Assembly: GCA_947086625.1 (NCBI GenBank)
Contig: CAMTZV010000106.1
Span: 1 to 6,122, forward strand
Reading direction: 5' to 3'
DNA length: 6,122 bases
Origin: an uncultured bacterium
Lineage (GTDB): Bacteria > Bacillota > Clostridia > Lachnospirales > Lachnospiraceae
The notes below the pieces were generated by a model. That model was given only the letters and a program-made list of their open reading frames with translations, was not told the DNA's origin and made no database searches. This document shows, piece by piece, positions 1-6,122 of the stretch; positions within the stretch are counted from its first letter, which is position 1, and each line of letters opens with the position of its first letter. Position numbers and translations under genes: made by a program.

Positions 1-1
1 C

Positions 2-2506
2 ACCCGCAACTTCTGGCTGACGGCAAAAAACGCTTCGGACACCGCCGTCTGGTCTGTCGCCGGGGCGTCTGCGGCGCAGGAGGCCGCGCGCTTCTCATCG
101 GCAGAGGATGAGAGCGAGCTGACCGCGGGCTTCATGTGGCACACGTTAAAGCGGACGTCAAAGGTGTGCGGCTTAAGCGCCACCGTGACCACCTTCATCC
201 CGAAAGATGTAAACGTTGAGATTATGCACGTAACTGTCCGGAATGATTCTAAGGACATACAGGAGCTGTCCGCTTATGCTGCAATTCCAATCTACGGACG
301 CAGCGCAGACAATATCCGCGACCACCGGAACGTGACCTCAATGCTGCACCGCATCCGGACGAATGAAAACGGCGTCGTCGTTTGTCCGACCATGTCCTTT
401 GACGAGCGGGGCCACCGCACGAACCGCCGCATGTACTACGTGATGGGCTGCACCGGGGACGGCGACGCGCCGACGGACTTTTATCCGACGGTCGAGGATT
501 TTATCGGCGAGGGCGGGACGTTCACGCACCCGCGCGCCGTCTACGAGCAGTTTAACGGCTGCAAGGCGTCCTCCCACGCGGCAGGGCGGGAGGCGATTGG
601 GGCGTTCCGGTTTGCCCCGGTTGTGCTCTCCCCCGGCGAGGAGACGGATTACATCGTCCTTCTCGGCGCACAGGACGACGAAAAAGACATTTTCCGCATT
701 TTTGAGACATATAACAACACAGAGAAGGTGACGGCGGCGCTCTCCGACACGAAGGCGTACTGGCGCGAACAGGTCTGCGTGGATTTCCACACGAAGGAGC
801 CGGCGTTTGACCAGTATCTAAAATGGGTTTGCTTCCAGCCGTTTTTGCGCCGGCTCTTCGGCTGCTCCTTCCTGCCGCACCACGACTACGGGCGCGGAGG
901 CAGGGGATGGCGCGATCTCTGGCAGGACTGCCTCTCGCTCCTTCTGATGGAGCCGCAGCGCGTCGGAACGATGATCGAGAAGAACTTTGGCGGCGTGCGC
1001 ATCGACGGGACAAACGCGACGATCATCGGAAGCGGGGACGGAAACTTTATCGCGGACCGCAACGGCATCGCGCGCGTGTGGATGGATCACGCCCTCTGGC
1101 CGCTCATGACGACGAAGCTCTACATCGACCAGACCGGGGACATCGGGCTTTTGAACCGGCAGGTTTCCTATTTTAAAGATGCAATGGCAATGCGCGGCAC
1201 GGACACGGACGCGCTCTGGAGTCCGGAGCAGTCAAACAGGCAGCGCACACGCTCAGACGAAATCTACACCGGGACGGTTTTAGAGCATCTGCTCATCCAG
1301 CAGCTCACCGCTTTTTATGAGGTGGGCGCGCACAACATTTACCGGCTGCGGGGCGCGGACTGGAACGACGCGCTCGATATGGCGTCCGAAAACGGCGAGA
1401 GCGTCGCGTTTACGTGCGCCTACGCCGGGAACCTGCTCACGCTTGCCTCGCTCATCCGTCTGCTCGACAAGCACTCCGGGACGCACACGGCCGAGCTGCT
1501 AAAAGAGATCACGATCCTTTTGGAGCGCGACGCGGAGGCGTTCGACGATATCGGCAAAAAGCAGCGCATTCTCGCAGACTACACGAACCGCTGCCGGCAC
1601 ACGGTAGACGGCAGGCGGGTGAATCTCTCGCTCTCCGTCCTCGCCGTCAACCTCATCCAGAAGGCGAACTGGCTCATGCAGCACGTGCGGGCGCAGGAAT
1701 GGATTGACGGCCCGGAGGGCGAAGGATGGTTTAACAGCTATTACGACGACCACGGGCGCGCCGTCGAGGGCATCTTCGACGATCAGGTGCGCATGATGCT
1801 GACCGGTCAGGTGTTCGCGATCATGAGCGGCGTGGCGGAGGATGCGCAGATCGAAAAGATCACAAAAAGCGCCGACCGCTACCTCTACAAACAGGCGATC
1901 GGCGGTTACCGCCTGAACACCGATTTTCAGGAGTTAAAGCTCGACATGGGGCGCATGTTCGGCTTTGCCTACGGCGAGAAAGAAAACGGCGCCGTCTTCT
2001 CCCACATGACGGTCATGTACGCCAACGCGCTCTACCGCAGAGGCTTTGCAAGGGAGGGCTGGAAGGCGCTAAAGACGCTCGCCGACACCGCGCTCGACTT
2101 TGACACGAGCCATATTTATCCCGGCATCCCCGAATATTTCCGCGCGGACGGGCGCGGCATGTACCACTACCTGACCGGCGCGGCGAGCTGGTATATGATG
2201 ACGATGATTACCGAGGTGTTCGGCGTGCGCGGGGAGGCGGGCGACCTCGTCCTCTACCCGAAGCTGCTGGCGTCCCAGTTTGACGCGAAGGGCGTGGCGT
2301 CCGTCAGTGTGCCCTTTGCCGGAAAGAGCTTTACCGTCATCTACAAAAACAAAAACGGCGGCGATTTCGGCTCCTACGCGATCGGCTCCGCCGCCTGCGA
2401 CGGACACGAGCTTGCGGTTACCGAGGACGCCTGCGTCATCCTTCCCCGGCATAAGCTGGAGGCGCTCTCAGACGACGCGCACCAGATCATCGTCGAGCTT
2501 GTATAG
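2..2506 (+). CDS. GH94 glycoside phosphorylase, laminaribiose / beta-1,3-glucan phosphorylase-like (5' end outside window)
   Basis: Predicted cytoplasmic inverting phosphorylase that splits a beta-glucosidic bond with inorganic phosphate to give alpha-glucose-1-phosphate. The frame is open from the left edge, so the ATG at 134 is internal; 834 residues are visible and roughly 70-150 are probably missing. Numbering from the first visible codon: N-terminal beta-sandwich to about 260, (alpha/alpha)6 barrel about 265-735, C-terminal beta domain about 745-834. The sugar-binding motif GWRDLWQD has Arg304 and Asp309. The general acid is expected to be Asp456 in GADWNDALD (codon 1367-1369). The phosphate-site His668 follows KENGAVFS, and Thr725-Gly726 lie in YLTGAASW. 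As I recall these families, the stretch from RGGRGWRD through NFGGVRIDGTNATIIG to the WNDALDMA loop fits laminaribiose-type enzymes much better than cellodextrin phosphorylase, which has GFREIQD and WNDCLKI. The family is secure; linkage and chain-length specificity are inferred. It is 38 bp upstream of a second GH94 gene, probably in one operon. Confidence 0.9.
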   Translation, partial: TRNFWLTAKNASDTAVWSVAGASAAQEAARFSSAEDESELTAGFMWHTLKRTSKVCGLSATVTTFIPKDVNVEIMHVTVRNDSKDIQELSAYAAIPIYGRSADNIRDHRNVTSMLHRIRTNENGVVVCPTMSFDERGHRTNRRMYYVMGCTGDGDAPTDFYPTVEDFIGEGGTFTHPRAVYEQFNGCKASSHAAGREAIGAFRFAPVVLSPGEETDYIVLLGAQDDEKDIFRIFETYNNTEKVTAALSDTKAYWREQVCVDFHTKEPAFDQYLKWVCFQPFLRRLFGCSFLPHHDYGRGGRGWRDLWQDCLSLLLMEPQRVGTMIEKNFGGVRIDGTNATIIGSGDGNFIADRNGIARVWMDHALWPLMTTKLYIDQTGDIGLLNRQVSYFKDAMAMRGTDTDALWSPEQSNRQRTRSDEIYTGTVLEHLLIQQLTAFYEVGAHNIYRLRGADWNDALDMASENGESVAFTCAYAGNLLTLASLIRLLDKHSGTHTAELLKEITILLERDAEAFDDIGKKQRILADYTNRCRHTVDGRRVNLSLSVLAVNLIQKANWLMQHVRAQEWIDGPEGEGWFNSYYDDHGRAVEGIFDDQVRMMLTGQVFAIMSGVAEDAQIEKITKSADRYLYKQAIGGYRLNTDFQELKLDMGRMFGFAYGEKENGAVFSHMTVMYANALYRRGFAREGWKALKTLADTALDFDTSHIYPGIPEYFRADGRGMYHYLTGAASWYMMTMITEVFGVRGEAGDLVLYPKLLASQFDAKGVASVSVPFAGKSFTVIYKNKNGGDFGSYAIGSAACDGHELAVTEDACVILPRHKLEALSDDAHQIIVELV

Positions 2507-2528
2507 CAGGCGGCTTAAAACAGAAAAG

Positions 2529-2534
2529 AAAGGA
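2529..2534 (+). promoter_or_regulatory. Ribosome-binding site of the second GH94 gene
   Basis: AAAGGA lies 10 nt before the ATG at 2545 within the 38-bp gap after the TAG of the first phosphorylase. It supports the ATG as the start. No promoter or terminator is visible in the gap, so the two genes are probably co-transcribed. Confidence 0.7.
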
Positions 2535-2544
2535 CAGATAACCT

Positions 2545-4959
2545 ATGAGATACGGATATTTTGACGACGAGCGCCGCGAGTACGTGATCGAGCGGCCCGA
2601 CACCCCGGCCCCGTGGGTAAACTACCTCGGCTCCCCGGAATACGGCGCGATCATCTCCAACAACGCGGGCGGCTATAGCTTTGCGAAATCCGGCGCAAAC
2701 GGGCGGATTCTCCGCTACATCTTCAACAGCTTCGACCAGCCCGGGCGCTACCTCTACATCCGCGACAACGAGACCGGAGATTACTGGTCGGCGTCGTGGC
2801 AGCCGGTCGGAAAGCCGCTCGATAAATACAAAAGCGAGTGCCGCCACGGCATGGGCTACACCTCGATGCGCGCCGATTACGAGGAAATCCGCTCGGAGGC
2901 GAGCTATTACGTCCCCGCCGGGAAATGCCACGAGGTATGGGCGCTCTCCGTGACCAACCGCTCGGCGCGCGAAAGAAGCCTCACCCTTACCGGCTACGCC
3001 GAATTTACAAACCACAGCAACTACGAGCAGGATCAGGTGAATTTGCAGTATTCCCTCTTTATCACGCGGACGCGGTTCGAGAAAAACCGGATCATCCAGC
3101 AGATTCACGGAAACCTTGACGCGCTGGCGGAGAATGAGCAGGTCGACGAGAAAAACGTGACGGAGCGCTTTTTTTGCCTTACCGGCGCTCCCGTCTCCTC
3201 CTATTGCGGGGAAAAAGCGCATTTTCTCGGGAGCTACCGCGGCTACCGCAACCCGCAGGGCGTAGCGTCCGGCGACCTCGGAAACGTGACGAGCTACAAC
3301 GAAAATTCCTGCGGCGCGCTCTCCTGCGCGCTCACGCTTGCGCCCGGCGAGACGAAGACCGTCGTCTTTTTGCTTGGGCTTGGCGGCGCGGACGGATCCG
3401 CCGCGCTGGCTGACGCCTATGAGGCAGACCCGGCAGAGACGGTACGGCGCGAGCTGCAGGCATTAAAGGACGACTGGTACGAAAAATTCGACCACTTAAA
3501 GGTAAAGACCCCGAACGGCATCTTCAACACGATGCTCAACACGTGGAACGCCTACAACTGCTTTATGACCTTTATCTGGTCGCGCGCCGCCTCGTTCATC
3601 TACTGCGGCCTGCGCAACGGCTACGGCTACCGGGATACGGTGCAGGACATTCAGGGGATCATCCACCTCGCGCCGGAGCTGGCGGCCGAGAAAATCCGCT
3701 TCATGCTCTCCGCGCAGACGTGCAGCGGCGGCGGGCTCCCGCTCGTCAAATTCACGCACAGCCCGGGGCACGAGGACACGCCCGACGACGCCTCCTACCG
3801 GCAGGAGACCGGGCATCCCGCCTACCGTGCGGACGACGCGCTCTGGCTGTTCCCGACCGTGTACAAATATATCGCGGAGACCGGGAACCTCGCGTTTCTG
3901 GACGAGGTGATACCATTTGCGGATAAAGAGAGCGCCACCGTCTACGAGCACTTAAAGCGCGCCGTGGCCTTTTCCCTCGCGCATCTTGGCCCTCACGGGA
4001 TGCCCGCCGGGCTCTACGCGGACTGGAACGACTGCCTGCGCCTCGGGGCAGACGGCGAATCCTCGTTTGTCGCCATGCAGTTTTACTATGCGATGAGCGT
4101 CCTGCGCCAGTTCGCCGTGCACAAAAACGACGACGCCTACGCGAAGGAGCTGGAGGGAAAGCAGGCCAGCCTGTACACGACCATTCAAAACCTGTGCTGG
4201 GACAACGACCGCTTCATCCGCGGCTACACCGAAGGCGGCGCGCGCATCGGTGCGGCATCGGACCCGGAGGCAAACCTGTGGCTGAACCCGCAGAGCTGGG
4301 CCGTCATCAGCTCCCTTGCGAGCGACGCACAGGCAGACCTCGCGCTCACAAACGTCTACGAGCGGTTAAACACCGCCTACGGCGCAGTCCTGATGGATCC
4401 GCCCTACCACGCGCACGCCTTTGACGGCGCGCTCGCGGTCATCTACAATCAGGGTACGAAAGAAAACTCCGGTATCTTCTCACAGTCGCAGGGCTGGCTG
4501 CTTTTAGCCGAAGCGCTGCGCGGCCACGGCGAACGCGCCTTTACCTACTTTATGGAAAACGCGCCCGCCGCGTGGAACGGCAAGGCCGAGCTGCGCCGCC
4601 TCGAGCCCTACTGCTACGGCCAGTTCACGGAAGGCTCCGCCAGCGAGCATCCGGGGCGCTCCCACGTCCACTGGCTGACCGGAACCGCCTCCACAATGAT
4701 GGTCGGCTGTATCGAGGGCATTTTGGGGCTGCGGCCCGATCTGGACGGCATCACGATCGCGCCCTCGATCCCGAAGGACTGGACGCAGATGGAAATCGAG
4801 AAGGACTTCCGCGGAAAGCGGCTACACATCGTCATCGAAAACCCGGACGGGCGCGAGAGCGGCTGCAAGCGCTTAACGCTAAACGGCAAAGCGCTCGACG
4901 GCAGCCACATCCCCGCCGCGCTGCTCGCCGAGGAGAATGAAATCTGTGTGACGCTTTGA
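2545..4959 (+). CDS. GH94 disaccharide phosphorylase, cellobiose / chitobiose phosphorylase-like
   Basis: Complete 804-residue protein, the usual length for cellobiose and N,N'-diacetylchitobiose phosphorylases (about 800-820). No signal peptide; expected in the cytoplasm, splitting a beta-1,4-type disaccharide to alpha-sugar-1-phosphate plus free sugar. The start is typical of the family (MRYGYFDDERREYVI, then PWVNYLGS and NNAGGYSF). Domains: beta-sandwich 1 to about 275, helical linker about 290-315, (alpha/alpha)6 barrel about 320-730, C-terminal beta domain about 735-804. Motifs: YGYRDTVQD with Arg363 and Asp368; RADDALWL; general acid Asp496 in ADWNDCLRLG; LEPYCYGQ with Glu687 and Gln693; phosphate-site Thr712-Gly713 in HWLTGTAS. 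The histidine that normally follows the KENG motif is Gln647 here (KENSGIFSQSQGW). The loop after WND is short (ADGESSFVA), more like chitobiose phosphorylase than classic cellobiose phosphorylase, which has a longer insertion there. GH94 membership is secure; the exact substrate is not. Confidence 0.93.
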   Translation: MRYGYFDDERREYVIERPDTPAPWVNYLGSPEYGAIISNNAGGYSFAKSGANGRILRYIFNSFDQPGRYLYIRDNETGDYWSASWQPVGKPLDKYKSECRHGMGYTSMRADYEEIRSEASYYVPAGKCHEVWALSVTNRSARERSLTLTGYAEFTNHSNYEQDQVNLQYSLFITRTRFEKNRIIQQIHGNLDALAENEQVDEKNVTERFFCLTGAPVSSYCGEKAHFLGSYRGYRNPQGVASGDLGNVTSYNENSCGALSCALTLAPGETKTVVFLLGLGGADGSAALADAYEADPAETVRRELQALKDDWYEKFDHLKVKTPNGIFNTMLNTWNAYNCFMTFIWSRAASFIYCGLRNGYGYRDTVQDIQGIIHLAPELAAEKIRFMLSAQTCSGGGLPLVKFTHSPGHEDTPDDASYRQETGHPAYRADDALWLFPTVYKYIAETGNLAFLDEVIPFADKESATVYEHLKRAVAFSLAHLGPHGMPAGLYADWNDCLRLGADGESSFVAMQFYYAMSVLRQFAVHKNDDAYAKELEGKQASLYTTIQNLCWDNDRFIRGYTEGGARIGAASDPEANLWLNPQSWAVISSLASDAQADLALTNVYERLNTAYGAVLMDPPYHAHAFDGALAVIYNQGTKENSGIFSQSQGWLLLAEALRGHGERAFTYFMENAPAAWNGKAELRRLEPYCYGQFTEGSASEHPGRSHVHWLTGTASTMMVGCIEGILGLRPDLDGITIAPSIPKDWTQMEIEKDFRGKRLHIVIENPDGRESGCKRLTLNGKALDGSHIPAALLAEENEICVTL

Positions 4960-4970
4960 CGCGACTATAA

Positions 4971-4999
4971 AAGGGACACCGCTTCGCGCGATGTCCCTT
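4971..4999. terminator. Bidirectional rho-independent terminator between convergent genes
   Basis: AAGGGACA (4971-4978) pairs perfectly with TGTCCCTT (4992-4999). After one mismatch, a further CGC/GCG pairing (4980-4982 with 4988-4990) closes a 5-nt loop. On the + strand the stem runs into TTCTTT; on the - strand it runs into TTTTATAG. It can therefore end the GH94 transcript, whose stop is 11 bp before the stem, and the toxin transcript, whose stop codon is 8 bp beyond it. Confidence 0.85.
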
Positions 5000-5007
5000 C
5001 TTTGTAC

Positions 5008-5280
5008 CTATTCATCAAACAAATCCGCATGCGTTCCCGTTCGGTCTAAGTACAGGTCGTTCCCTTCAACTTCGTAAATCAATAGCCAATCCGGCGCAAT
5101 ATGGCACTCTCTGCGCCCCTTATAGTTTCCCTTCAAATCATGATCCTGATTCTTAACCGGCAAAGCCGACGGAATCGCTAACGTGTTTACAACTGCCTTT
5201 AGCTGACTCATATCAAGGCCGCGTTTCATACACTTTTTATAGTCTTTTTTAAATCGTCCGGAATAAATGACATTTAACAT
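5008..5280 (-). CDS. Type II toxin, YafQ family mRNA interferase (RelE superfamily)
   Basis: A 90-residue protein, close to the 92 residues of E. coli YafQ. Toxins of this family bind the ribosome and cut mRNA in the A site. The residues I recall as functional in YafQ all have counterparts: His47 (QDHDLKG), His60, Asp64 and Trp65 (CHIAPDWLLIYE), His84 and Phe88 (RTGTHADLF). The ATG at 5280 is chosen because GGAGGA lies 6 nt upstream and the protein then begins MLNVIYSGRFKKDYKK, as usual for the family. A GTG at 5304 would add eight residues, but that extension includes the ribosome-binding site itself. The gene follows its antitoxin by 2 bp, suggesting translational coupling. Its 3' end abuts the shared terminator. 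It is markedly more AT-rich than the neighbouring phosphorylase genes, especially at its 5' end. Confidence 0.93.
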   Translation of the reverse strand: MLNVIYSGRFKKDYKKCMKRGLDMSQLKAVVNTLAIPSALPVKNQDHDLKGNYKGRRECHIAPDWLLIYEVEGNDLYLDRTGTHADLFDE

Positions 5281-5282
5281 GC

Positions 5283-5501
5283 TTATTCCTCCAGACTTGC
5301 CCACAAATCGTCCAGATTGTCAAAGCGCTTTCCTGTCCCTGTCCGTTTCATCTCGTCCACTTCCGCGAACGCCTCCAACGTCTCTTTGTTTGGCTTTACA
5401 TCTTCTCCTTCGATGATGCCCTGTAAATATGCGACTACATAGCCGATTTTATATTCCGGCACAACATCCAACAGCTGATATATTTTTTCCCTGTCACTCA
5501 T
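5283..5501 (-). CDS. Antitoxin of the YafQ-type pair (RelB/DinJ-like C-terminus)
   Basis: A 72-residue acidic protein directly upstream of the toxin, with TAA 2 bp before the toxin ATG. The position, size and order (antitoxin first) are those of a dinJ-yafQ / relBE-type operon. The C-terminal half, from about residue 37 (PNKETLEAFAEVDEMKRTGTG, then FDNLDDLWASLEE), resembles the part of DinJ/RelB antitoxins that wraps around and neutralises the toxin. The N-terminal half (REKIYQLLDVVPEYKIGYV, then VAYLQGI) reads as a two-helix hairpin around a VPEYK turn, not an obvious ribbon-helix-helix, so its DNA-binding mode is unclear. The start at 5501 has GGAAGGAAGG 9 nt upstream. The antitoxin role comes mainly from context and the C-terminal motif. 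Confidence 0.85.
   Translation of the reverse strand: MSDREKIYQLLDVVPEYKIGYVVAYLQGIIEGEDVKPNKETLEAFAEVDEMKRTGTGKRFDNLDDLWASLEE
5287..5292 (-). promoter_or_regulatory. Ribosome-binding site of the toxin, inside the antitoxin 3' end
   Basis: GGAGGA on the minus strand lies 6 nt before the ATG at 5280 and falls within the last codons of the antitoxin (reading CTGGAGGAATAAGCATG). This fixes the toxin start and ties its translation to that of the antitoxin. Confidence 0.85.
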
Positions 5502-5510
5502 GAGCGGTTT

Positions 5511-5520
5511 CCTTCCTTCC
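5511..5520 (-). promoter_or_regulatory. Ribosome-binding site of the antitoxin
   Basis: GGAAGGAAGG on the minus strand, a doubled purine-rich site, ends 9 nt before the ATG at 5501. It supports that start. Confidence 0.65.
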
Positions 5521-5586
5521 TGGTCATTCTTATATTGTATGCAAAATTTTATGAACCATCATCTATGGAAAATCATTTCATCTCCT

Positions 5587-6122
5587 CTACTCCACCTGCT
5601 CCGCCGTCTGCCCTTCCCCGCCCTCGATGTTCCAGCGCACCGTGTGGTTTAAGTCCCGGTATTTTTTCGGCGTGATGCCGACAAGCTCCCGAAACTGCTG
5701 AATAAAATGGCTCTGGGACGAAAACGACAGCCGGTTTGCGATATCGATCATCGAATACTCACTGTATTGCAGCAGGTTTTTCGCAATTTCCATCTTCTGG
5801 CGGCGGATGTAGGCGCTGACCGAGTCGCCGGTCTCCTTCTTAAACAGCCGCGACAGATAGCTCGCCGACACACCGAGCTCGTCCGCCAGATCTTCAACCG
5901 TGATGCGCTCCTTGATGTGCGCATAAATGTATTCCTTGCAGACGCTGATGTGCCTCGAATTTGTATCGCTGCGGCAGAGCCTGCGCATTTTCTCCGTATA
6001 ATCCAGCACCATCTCGTCGTGAAGCGTCCGCACGCCCTGCACCGTATGGATATCGTCCAGCCGCTGGATATAGAAATCGCTCATCCGGAACGCCTGCTCC
6101 AGTTCCATGCCCTTCTGCTTGC
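5587..6122 (-). CDS. AraC/XylS-family transcriptional regulator, C-terminal part (5' end outside window)
   Basis: The visible part ends with a complete AraC-type DNA-binding domain. Numbering from the ATG at 6108, the first helix-turn-helix spans about 70-93 (ITVEDLADELGVSASYLSRLF) and the second about 119-142 (MIDIANRLSFSSQSHFIQQF), followed by the family signature GITPKKYRD at 145-152. The preceding segment (EQAFRMSDFYIQRLDDI) resembles the inner part of the effector or dimerisation region in clostridial AraC proteins of roughly 350-420 residues. The frame stays open before the 6108 ATG (codons for KQKG) to the edge, so that ATG is probably internal and the sensor part is missing. A 16-residue glycine/glutamate-rich tail follows the domain. 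It points towards the GH94 genes, convergent to them; regulation of those genes is possible but not shown. No clear terminator follows it, so read-through into the toxin-antitoxin genes is possible. Confidence 0.92.
   Translation of the reverse strand, partial: KQKGMELEQAFRMSDFYIQRLDDIHTVQGVRTLHDEMVLDYTEKMRRLCRSDTNSRHISVCKEYIYAHIKERITVEDLADELGVSASYLSRLFKKETGDSVSAYIRRQKMEIAKNLLQYSEYSMIDIANRLSFSSQSHFIQQFRELVGITPKKYRDLNHTVRWNIEGGEGQTAEQVE

Noticed and set aside
134..136. ATG at 134 as the start of the first phosphorylase
   Set aside because: The frame is open back to position 2 and the upstream codons encode family-like beta-sandwich sequence (RNFWLTAKNASD); there is no ribosome-binding site before 134.
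2515..3222. Long open antisense frame opposite the 5' part of the second phosphorylase (235 codons)
   Set aside because: It lies opposite a clearly coding GC-rich gene, contains no recognisable domain, and is the usual mirror effect of biased codon use. The same holds for the other antisense and shifted frames inside both GH94 genes.
5302..5304. GTG at 5304 as the toxin start
   Set aside because: The extra eight residues are encoded by the antitoxin end and by the ribosome-binding site itself; the ATG at 5280 has ideal spacing and the expected family N-terminus.
5529..5539. TACAATATAAG on the minus strand as the -10 region of a toxin-antitoxin promoter
   Set aside because: Two overlapping -10-like hexamers exist at a suitable place, but no acceptable -35 box is found at 16-18 bp, so the region cannot be called a promoter from sequence alone.
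5541..5586. Terminator or operator palindrome after the AraC gene
   Set aside because: Only very short or mismatched pairings (for example CCAT/ATGG and an AAAATTTT core) are present, too weak to call.
6106..6108. ATG at 6108 as the start of the AraC gene
   Set aside because: The frame continues upstream to the window edge, and the following sequence looks like the middle of a longer AraC protein; the true start is outside.

Overview
The window looks like a piece of a GC-rich Bacillota genome, most likely a Lachnospiraceae-type clostridium. This rests on the protein families present (GH94 phosphorylases, a YafQ-type toxin pair, a clostridial-style AraC regulator) and on purine-rich ribosome-binding sites. 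No rRNA or other taxonomic marker is present, so the placement is an inference.

Layout. Positions 2-2506 (+) hold the 3' part of a large GH94 inverting phosphorylase whose start lies outside the window; it resembles laminaribiose / beta-1,3-glucan phosphorylases. After a 38-bp gap, positions 2545-4959 (+) hold a complete second GH94 enzyme of the disaccharide-phosphorylase type (cellobiose / chitobiose phosphorylase-like). A hairpin at 4971-4999 with T-rich tracts on both sides separates these genes from three genes on the opposite strand. Those three are a toxin (5008-5280), its antitoxin (5283-5501), and the C-terminal part of an AraC-family regulator (5587-6122) that runs off the right edge.

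How the genes fit together. The two phosphorylases very probably form an operon. They would split imported beta-linked gluco-oligosaccharides with phosphate inside the cell, giving alpha-sugar-1-phosphate without spending ATP. Two different GH94 subfamilies side by side could handle two linkage types, for example the beta-1,3 and beta-1,4 bonds of mixed-linkage glucan; this is a hypothesis. The AraC protein could regulate the locus, but it is convergent to it and the link is not shown. The toxin-antitoxin pair sits in an AT-rich valley and looks like an insertion between the regulator and the glycan genes.

The point most worth a second look is in the second GH94 enzyme: the histidine that normally binds phosphate after the KENG motif is a glutamine (Q647), while the other catalytic and phosphate-site residues are kept. 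No RNA genes, CRISPR arrays, insertion sequences or clearly novel multi-gene system were found.
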